From the NCBI GenBank assembly GCA_021209875.1, contig JAGYVD010000003.1, positions 5,456,001 through 5,520,000 of the forward strand: a DNA stretch of 64,000 nt. Reading direction: 5' to 3'. Every line of letters starts with the position of its first letter. The first letter of the stretch is position 1. Of this stretch, positions 57,806-64,000 are shown piece after piece. Position numbers and translations under genes: made by a program. The notes below the pieces were generated by a model. The model searched no databases. It saw only the letters and a list, made by a program, of their open reading frames with translations, and was not told the origin of the DNA. Source of the stretch: Rosellinia necatrix. Its lineage: Eukaryota > Ascomycota > Sordariomycetes > Xylariales > Xylariaceae.

Positions 57806-58749
57806 CTAGAACTCCATGCCACCCATCTGCTGAAATGCCCCGTACTGATCTTCCATGGCCTGTTGCTGGCGGGGCCAGTCGCTGGCATACACAGGATCTG
57901 TGGCTAGGCGATAGCCATCGACAGCGTCCCCCAAATGGCCGTAAACCTCCTTCGGTCTTGACATCTCTTCCTGGAAATGTTTCTTAACCGTTTCTTCGTA
58001 CTCACGCCGGGCAAGCATTTCGTACCCCGACATCATATATGGCTCGGCATTTGCGGTGCTCACCCAATGGCCATCGGTCGTCTGAACCGGGGTCAGTGGC
58101 GTACCATCCACTACAAAGAACCAGGCGTTAGAATGATACCTCGTAGCCATGCTGGGCCTCACATTAAGGGATGTAGGCACGCCAAGTGCGCGGGGTGCCG
58201 AAATGGGAAGTAAAGGGATCGAGGATGCGTACTACTCATTAGCGAGTTTCTCCGTGCGTCTTCCTCCGCCAAACGTTGCTCGTGGCGGAGCTGTGCGTGG
58301 ATTTCCTCCTGCTCGAGCGCCTCGTACGTTGCCAACCCAGGTGCCGAGGTCGATTGTGAGTTAGTAGGGGGGCATATCTGCCAAAGCTCGACAAGTCGTA
58401 TCTGCTGCGGGATATCGGCTGTCTTGAATAGCTGTAATTGTTGCGGGGATAAGCATTGCGGATTTACTCCGTGGCTGCTCAGGATGTACTCTGCCGAAAA
58501 TGGCTTGTACGGGGGTGATGACGATGGCCGCTGGGGTTCGGCGGGAGGCTCATCGCGATGAACGAGGTGAGACGAGTGGTGATAATGTTGTGTGATGGAG
58601 TATTGGATGCCCTCGGGCTCAGCAGACTGCTGACTGGACTGTGTCTGGGGAGCCTGCTCGTTCTGCTGTGGCTGTTCAAACGTCATGTGACGGGAAAATA
58701 GCGTAGCAAGGTCATCGCCAGGTTGCATGGTCGGTTGTGCATACGCCAT
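57806..58749 (-). CDS. Hypothetical protein, Gln-rich N-terminus
   Basis: Two coding stretches look real: 58749 to about 58224 (MAYAQPTMQ... to RRNSLM) and about 58158 to 57806 (SMATRYHSNAWFFVVDG... to GGMEF). The first is Gln/Pro/Ser-rich with a helical end (CLSPQQLQLFKTADIPQQIRLVELWQI, given here only in part in frame) and a coiled Glu/Arg segment. The second contains EPYMMSGYEMLARREYEETVKKHF. An intron between them is expected: donors GTAGTA or GTACGC near 58236-58230 and acceptor TGTGAG near 58159. The frames are one base out of step with every canonical pair, so the junction is unresolved. I do not recognise the family; the composition suggests a nuclear or regulatory protein, which is an inference. 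Confidence 0.6.
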
Positions 58750-59528
58750 GGTTATCTAGAGACATTCCAAGTGTCAGCCATGACGGCGCGGCATGAGATA
58801 GCAGAAACAAGTGCTCACCGGCTAAGGCTGAGAACAGATGCAAGAGTGTTCCTGTGCAGTTGTCTGGTGTGCTTGGCGCGCTTCTAGTAGCTCGCGGTGG
58901 CTGTAAACCGCTACGGGAAGGGTGAGAGGATGAAAAGGTAAGACAAGGACAGGACAGAAGTGCAATGGGGTATCGCAGTAACAGGAGGCAGAAGCTCTGA
59001 TAATACTGTCTCTTTATTGATTATGCTATGTACCTGAGCAGTGACGCCACAGCTGCAACAGCAGGCAGACGGATGACCTGGCTACCGGGGTTGGGGACCA
59101 AGAGAACAAGACGGGAAGACCGTGTAATGAGCAGGGGGGAGATTAGTGACGAAGATATGCCGCACACCTTCTTTGACCCGAACGAAGGGCAGAAGTTAAA
59201 TAAGACCTAAGAGGTAAAAGGCGGAACGGGGAGACGGGAGAGAAGTAGAAAGACGAGAGTCTTTTTTTTTTTTTTGGTTTTTTTGGTCGGGTCAAGGCGC
59301 AGATGACACGTCGTTGGGCGGAAACACTAGGGGCCCAAGGCGTGAGGGTCCGGGAAGGATGTGGGGAGGGGGAGGGGAGTGAGGGGGAGTGGGAGTGCAG
59401 TCTGGAGCATAAAAAGTCTATATCTCCTCGGTAGGCGATATCGAGGCTAGGCAAGGATGGCGCAGGAGTAGAAGAGAAGAAGTAAGTGAAAGCGGGAGCG
59501 GAGACGGGGGCAGGAGAGAAGACAGAGA

Positions 59529-59585
59529 GATGGCAGATGGCAAATGGCAGATGGCAGATGGCGGAAGGCGGAAGGCGGAAGACGG
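59529..59585. repeat. Minisatellite, AGATGGC/GGAAGGC 7-base units
   Basis: About eight 7-base units that shift from AGATGGC to GGAAGGC along the array. Confidence 0.75.
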
Positions 59586-60337
59586 AACGGAGTGAGGAAG
59601 TTATTGATCCTATGATCGATCCTATGATCCTATGGTCCTATTATTTACCTTGGGTAGGTTAGGTAAGTAGGCGCCTAGTAGGTACCTGGTTAGATGGACT
59701 GGGGATCAGGTAGACGAATATAAATCGAGATAGACTATCGCGGGATGGAGAAATGCGGCTAATCCAATCCGGGCAGAAGAGGCTACTAATAGAGGCGACG
59801 AATAAAGGCAAATACTAGGGGGACAATTAGAGGCGTCGTTCGTGAAAGGGTCGATGTGTAGCTGGGAGCCTGGGACGCTGCTGGGCCGGCTGGCAAGAAA
59901 AGAGCTTAAGTACTTATAAGAAGCTTTTGGTGGGATCTCTGATGGGATCTCCGATGGGAAATGCTATCGAGTTCGCTTACGAAGCGCCAGTGGTAAGGAA
60001 AGCGGAAAGCAGATGGATGCATGGGTATATGTAACGCGGATGTATAGGATGTATAATGGATTGGCTTTCGGATTGAATGAAGGCGGGGTCGACCTCGAAA
60101 TTCCATGATAGAAGCAATTTGGGGGGCACCGGCCAATCACAGCCGACTACCTAGCACGGAGCCCGCCATGCGAGCCTAGGCAGGCCAAGCAGGCGGCTCG
60201 CAAGAGCTATTCTAGTGGGCCTGTGAGAAGACGTGTCGTCGTCTCCTCCCACCGTATCTGCTTGAGTGGAGCTTTGTTGGCGCCCAACCTCCGACCACCG
60301 CCGCCTCGGATAACTTATCTAACCTTTCCTGCTGCAG

Positions 60338-60382
60338 CACTGTAGGTACCTACCTAGGTACCTAGGTAGGGTTACCTACCTG
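60338..60382. repeat. AGGT/ACCT palindromic cluster
   Basis: Nested TACCTAGGTA-type palindromes overlap over about 45 bases; similar motifs recur elsewhere in intergenic DNA. Confidence 0.65.
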
Positions 60383-60897
60383 CGCCTGCCCAGATCAAGG
60401 TAGGGAATCTGGGTAGGGTTAGAGAGACAATGCTATACATGGGTATTCAATGCAGGCGAACAAAGAAATCGCGCCTGGTAATTAGTGGTACGGCAAGGCG
60501 TGTGTGCACGTGGCCCCTTCCGCCCCCTATTCCCTTGAAACCCCCGAAGTGGTCGCTTATAGTAGTAACCACTTACCTAGGTATGCACCAACCAGCAGTG
60601 GATTGCATCATAGGTAGCGCTAGAGGAATAAGTTTGGTACCGCTATTAGGGCGGAATGTGGTGAATTGCACGTAGACTGGTTAGGAACATAGTGTGCTAA
60701 ATTTCGTTCAGATAGACTAGGCACCTTAAAATAATCACGAATCGTTGCAGGATTAAGATATATGCTATTTGAAAATAACGCCCCCAAATTGAACTCGCTG
60801 TTAAACTATACTTGTTGCCATCTCTGGATGCAAAAGAAGGCATCGCTGGGTGTGAAAGAAAACATGACAGTGTGTCGAAAAGATCTCGGAAGGGATG

Positions 60898-61160
60898 GAC
60901 TAAAAGAAAAAAAAAACCATGAAGAAAAAAGGGATAACTAGGAAAAGAAAAAAAAGGAAAAAACGAAAAGGAATATGGATAAGGAGAAAAAAAGGATAGG
61001 AGAAAAAAAAAAGGGGGAAATAGAAAGAAAACTAGGATAAGTAGAAAGATGATAGAATGATAGATGGAAAGAAAGAAAGAAGGTAGAAGGATAGATAAAA
61101 AGAAAATGCTAGTAATAATGAATGATAATAAAGGATGAAAGATTAATAAGGAATACAAAG
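60898..61160. repeat. Long polypurine tract
   Basis: About 260 bases made almost entirely of A and G on the plus strand, rich in AAAAGG and GAAAG. Any open frame here is a composition artefact. Confidence 0.85.
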
Positions 61161-61630
61161 AAATGATGTTAATGAAACGATCAGAAGGAAGAGAACAAAT
61201 TTTGAAATCCCCCAAATAACTCTATAATTAGCAGGCCATTCCGTGTTCGTCATCACGACGCCCACGCCACTCCGGTATCTCGCCTCCTCCGGTCATAATT
61301 ATTTTGAAGCAGGCAAGTGAGGATGCTGGCCAATCAGTCCGCATCCCGGAGATTTCATCCAACACCGAACGACGTGCCGGGTATCCCCCTGGAATTATGC
61401 GGGATCGGTTGATTCCGAACACGAGAGTCGATGTGTAATTGGGCCAAACGACGCGACGTCTGCTGAGTCGGAAAGCATAGTGGTGGTGGTGGTGCTGGTG
61501 GTGCTGGTGCTTGCCCCGGCATGTGCTATCAAGGGATGGGGAACAACGGCTCTGCCTCTGGGCTCTTCAGGCTTGATCCTTGGGGCCCGCGGCCGGAGCA
61601 GGATCGGCCACGGATGGCGAATCTGCCTGG

Positions 61631-62789
61631 CTAAAATGAATGTCCGGGGTGGCCGCCGGGCAGCTCCCCACGCGTGGCCGTGATGGTGGCGCCCTGGAAT
61701 TGCCGCCCGTGGAGCGCGTTCCTCAGCTTCCTGGCGTCGCCCTTGTATCTCGTGACCACCGTGCCCCCGTCGGCGACGTAGTAGACGCGGCGATCCCTGA
61801 GCTTGTGCCCCCGCGCGACCCGCTCCACCAGCCTCTCCACTTCGCGCGGACTGGCGTGGCCTGGCAGCCCGCTGAGGGTGACCGTATGAAACACCCCTGG
61901 ATCCTGGGGCTCGGGTGTCTGGGGATAATACAGGCATGGGACCATGACAACTCCCCACGGGCAGAGTGGCTGGCCGGTGTGGGGATCGGAGGGCTGGTAT
62001 CCCCCGCCGAAGGCCATCTGCTGCTGCTGCTGCTGGTGGTGGTGGTACCCCCCGTCGAAAGCTACCTGCTGCTGGTAGCTCCCGTCGAAGGCCATCACCT
62101 GCCACTGGTTGTCGTAATACTGGAGAGCCGGCACATAGTATTGGTACTGGTTGGCGCCATTTACAACAGTTGAATGCGTGTCGCGGTGCCGTGTGGGATT
62201 AGAACTGCCATTCACGATTATAGGCGTATTAGTGCGATGGTCGTCAGATGGCTTGATGCATGTCCCATGAGCAAGTACCGCCCCGGCAGCCCTACTTCTC
62301 GTGTTTGCTACCGTCCCAAGCGGAGATCGTTCTCGACGGGCAGCTTTATGAATGATATTGAAAATATGGTTGCTGGCTTTCTCCGGCAGCAAGATAGTGA
62401 CTGCTGCGTCTTTGTTTATACTCGATACGGTGGGTACGGTCGCTAGGTTGGTTGATTCGACGTATATTGGCAACTCGAGCGCATCTGTCAACAAAAGTAA
62501 GCATAGACCCTTCACAGCGCCATGTAGGTGTTTGCCTTACCGAGAACCTTAGTAAAGTTCGCAAGCCTGTGGACGCAAATCCACCCTTCTAGTGAGGAGG
62601 GATAGATTTCGATATGTTCGATCCTTTTAACGCTTTTCTTTAGATGACACCATATGTCCCTAAAAGTGGTGCCCTCTTGCAGCTTCCATAACAGTAAGTC
62701 ATTGCTATACATCACTTGAAGACGTTACTTACCCCAGCTAGAAGCACAAAGTAGTACTTTGTTGTTGGTCCTTTGTCGACGGCAACCAT
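61631..62789 (-). CDS. RNA-recognition-motif protein
   Basis: Three exons (62789-62733, 62682-62541, 62484-61631) join in phase to give 350 aa. The N-terminal part (KYYFVLLAG, then LQEGTTFRDIWCHLK, EIYPSSLEGWICVHRLANFTKVLDAL) and the C-terminal part (TVTLSGLPGHASPREVERLVERVARG, then GTVVTRYKGDARKLRNALHG) both show the beta-alpha-beta spacing of RRM domains. Between them is a low-complexity region with Gln-rich and YQQQVAFDGGY-like repeats. Two RRMs around a Gln/Gly/Tyr linker suggests a protein that binds RNA and may self-associate. RNP1 aromatic residues are partly missing, so binding is an inference. The chosen intron-1 acceptor (TGGAAG) is the one that keeps phase. Confidence 0.78.
61980..62096 (-). 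repeat. Gln-rich internal repeat coding region
   Basis: Within the RRM gene, a GGY-(H/Q)-rich unit is repeated three to four times (Gln runs near 62020-62036), in the linker between the RRM domains. Confidence 0.6.
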
Positions 62790-62973
62790 GTTCGGCGTGG
62801 TCGTCCTCGAGTTGATATTGCGTATTAAGCCGCGCTAACGGGGGGATCGTGGGGAAACTCTAGATTTTCGAGGCGAATCGAACTCTTGAGTACTGAAATA
62901 AAAGTATAATGATGGGATGCTCTGGACAAGGGTTGGTTTTGTGATCCAAAGTCCGCATTTATGTAGCTTTTAA
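62790..62973. other. Upstream region of the RRM gene
   Basis: Short region that should contain the RRM gene promoter. No clear TATA element was noticed. Confidence 0.35.
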
Positions 62974-63309
62974 CTACTCAGAAAGGGCCCTAATAAGTCC
63001 GTAGAAAATACGCGAGAATACATTCCCTTGGTTCATTATTTTCGCTGTGAAGCCCGGTGTCGATATGTTTGTCAACAACCGAGTGAAGCCGTAGGACATC
63101 GTAGCACTGCAGACAATGGCAACGTAACTGCCGACGGGAATGACGGTAATAGCAACGATTGTGGCAGTTTTAATAGGCCTAGTACACGATAATGTCAAGT
63201 TCATTTCACAGAGCACGAGGGCATCGTAAGCCAGGGGGCCCCTGGTTTGCAGGGCCAGCACTCCGGTCTGTGAAACAAGACAGGCGGCGATGATGATCAA
63301 GGCATCCAT
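62974..63309 (-). CDS. Possible small membrane protein
   Basis: An open frame of 111 aa from an ATG at 63309 contains a hydrophobic start (MDALIIIAACLVSQTGVLAL) and a second hydrophobic stretch (TIVAITVIPVGSYVAIVCSA). No family was recognised, and composition is not clearly coding. It may be a gene relic or chance. Confidence 0.25.
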   Translation of the reverse strand: MDALIIIAACLVSQTGVLALQTRGPLAYDALVLCEMNLTLSCTRPIKTATIVAITVIPVGSYVAIVCSATMSYGFTRLLTNISTPGFTAKIMNQGNVFSRIFYGLIRALSE

Positions 63310-64000
63310 GGATAACACAAGGAGGGTAACATAAGCTTAGCAACATGTCAACAACACCAGGATCCAATGGGAATCAAGAAGCGAAACTCGGCGCTACTTG
63401 GCACTATCATTAACGTGTATTCGGTGCCTCGTCCTAGTCATTCCAGCCAATAGACATCTATCCATTTAACGAAGTTAACCCAGCCCTAGTCGAAAGCCTT
63501 TCCCTATGAACCACCCCGCGCGCTCTATACATATTATCTCCAGCTGCTTTAGGCAAACGACGACTATGATTCTTCAACACTAAGTTGGGATTTGTCTCTG
63601 ATATTTTATGAGTGACCACGGACAGCACATATGGTCATGGTTACAGGAGGCGTGTGATGAAACCAATAAACAGTCCATGTCACAGCCCGGTGATTGCTAC
63701 GCAGGTAACCGTTCAGGAGTCATGATTTTACATTAACTGTAACCTAGAATCGTATGTGACGATTCTACATCGCCAGGAAAAAGTAGGCGCGTAGGGTCGG
63801 GGCTGGTGGTCGAGACTACAGGTAGCACGTGGCTACACTGGGGGCATATCACTGTCGCGTGTCTTGCCCTGTTCTCGCTTAGGTGCCTCTTTTCCCGCGA
63901 TCGAAAAATACGATGGTATGACAGTTCAGTTGTTATGCTACACTCTGTGTGCCGTGTATGTCCCGGGTAGGATCTTGAGGTGTTAATACAATGGTAAAAA
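63310..64000. other. Intergenic, no gene seen
   Basis: No coding frame or repeat of note. Confidence 0.4.

Larger units (their letters stand above)
58750..61630. other. Intergenic with minisatellite and polypurine tract
   Basis: The left end is the promoter of the hypothetical gene on the minus strand. No gene could be supported between here and the RRM gene stop. Repeats are listed separately. Confidence 0.45.

Noticed and set aside
60697..61215. 172-aa Phe/Ser/Leu-rich frame on the minus strand
   Set aside because: It is a translation of the polypurine tract's complement, a composition artefact.
1..64000. CRISPR arrays, operons, bacterial insertion sequences
   Set aside because: Intron-bearing eukaryotic genes throughout; no regularly spaced direct repeats or transposase frames were seen.

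Overview
This window looks like nuclear DNA of a filamentous ascomycete (Pezizomycotina, probably Sordariomycetes; the class is an inference). Genes carry many short introns of about 48-66 nt with GTAAGT/GTATGT-type donors and CTAAC-like branch sites. The gene families are typical of such fungi: GH55 glucanase, DHA14-type MFS exporters, a PTH11/rhodopsin-like membrane protein, a UstYa-like (DUF3328) protein, a 2EXR/F-box-like protein, an ERJ5-type J protein and a NACHT-ankyrin relic. No bacterial operons, CRISPR arrays, rRNA or convincing tRNA genes were seen.

Layout. 0.6-7.1 kb (-): a 13-exon gene for a secreted protein of about 1,900 aa that joins a GH55 beta-1,3-glucanase to a subtilisin-like protease. 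8.1-8.9 and 10.1-10.6 kb (+): two small secreted proteins. 13.4-14.9 kb (-): a 2EXR/F-box-like gene with a GC-AG intron. 16-18 kb (-): a DHA14 MFS exporter with a one-base frameshift in a homopolymer. 21.2-24.7 kb (+): a decayed NACHT-ankyrin gene with stops of the kind repeat-induced point mutation makes. 26.5-29.7 kb (-): a homocitrate synthase gene that resolves into 24 exons, two of them only 3 nt long, yet encodes an apparently complete enzyme. 32-32.6 kb (+): a small secreted protein. 35.5-39.3 kb: a divergent pair made of a second DHA14 exporter (-) and a GliT-like dithiol oxidoreductase (+, one-base frameshift). 40.4 kb (+): a 43-aa secreted peptide. 42.3-46.4 kb: a GNAT acetyltransferase (-), a PTH11-like membrane protein (-) and a UstYa-like protein (+). 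49.4-53.6 kb: an intronless GC-rich amidohydrolase (+) and a sugar porter (-), which converge. 55-56.6 kb (+): an ERJ5-like ER J protein. 57.8-58.7 kb (-): an unrecognised conserved-looking protein. 61.6-62.8 kb (-): an RRM protein. The remainder is gene-poor, with microsatellites, AGGT/ACCT palindromes, a T18A23 tract and a long polypurine stretch.

How the genes fit together. ERJ5-like, homocitrate synthase and RRM genes look like housekeeping functions. The secreted proteins, exporters, GliT-like enzyme, UstYa-like protein and NLR relic are accessory. The exporter plus dithiol-oxidase pair resembles a self-protection module of epipolythiodioxopiperazine pathways. UstYa-like proteins act in RiPP and other secondary-metabolite pathways. 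No NRPS or PKS core gene is visible, so a cluster is only a hypothesis. The strongest unusual signal is the homocitrate synthase gene: two 3-nt micro-exons restore exactly the conserved residues (S-T of STLREGEQ and R-Y of SRYVHF) that would otherwise be missing, and all 24 exon phases close into a 418-aa frame.
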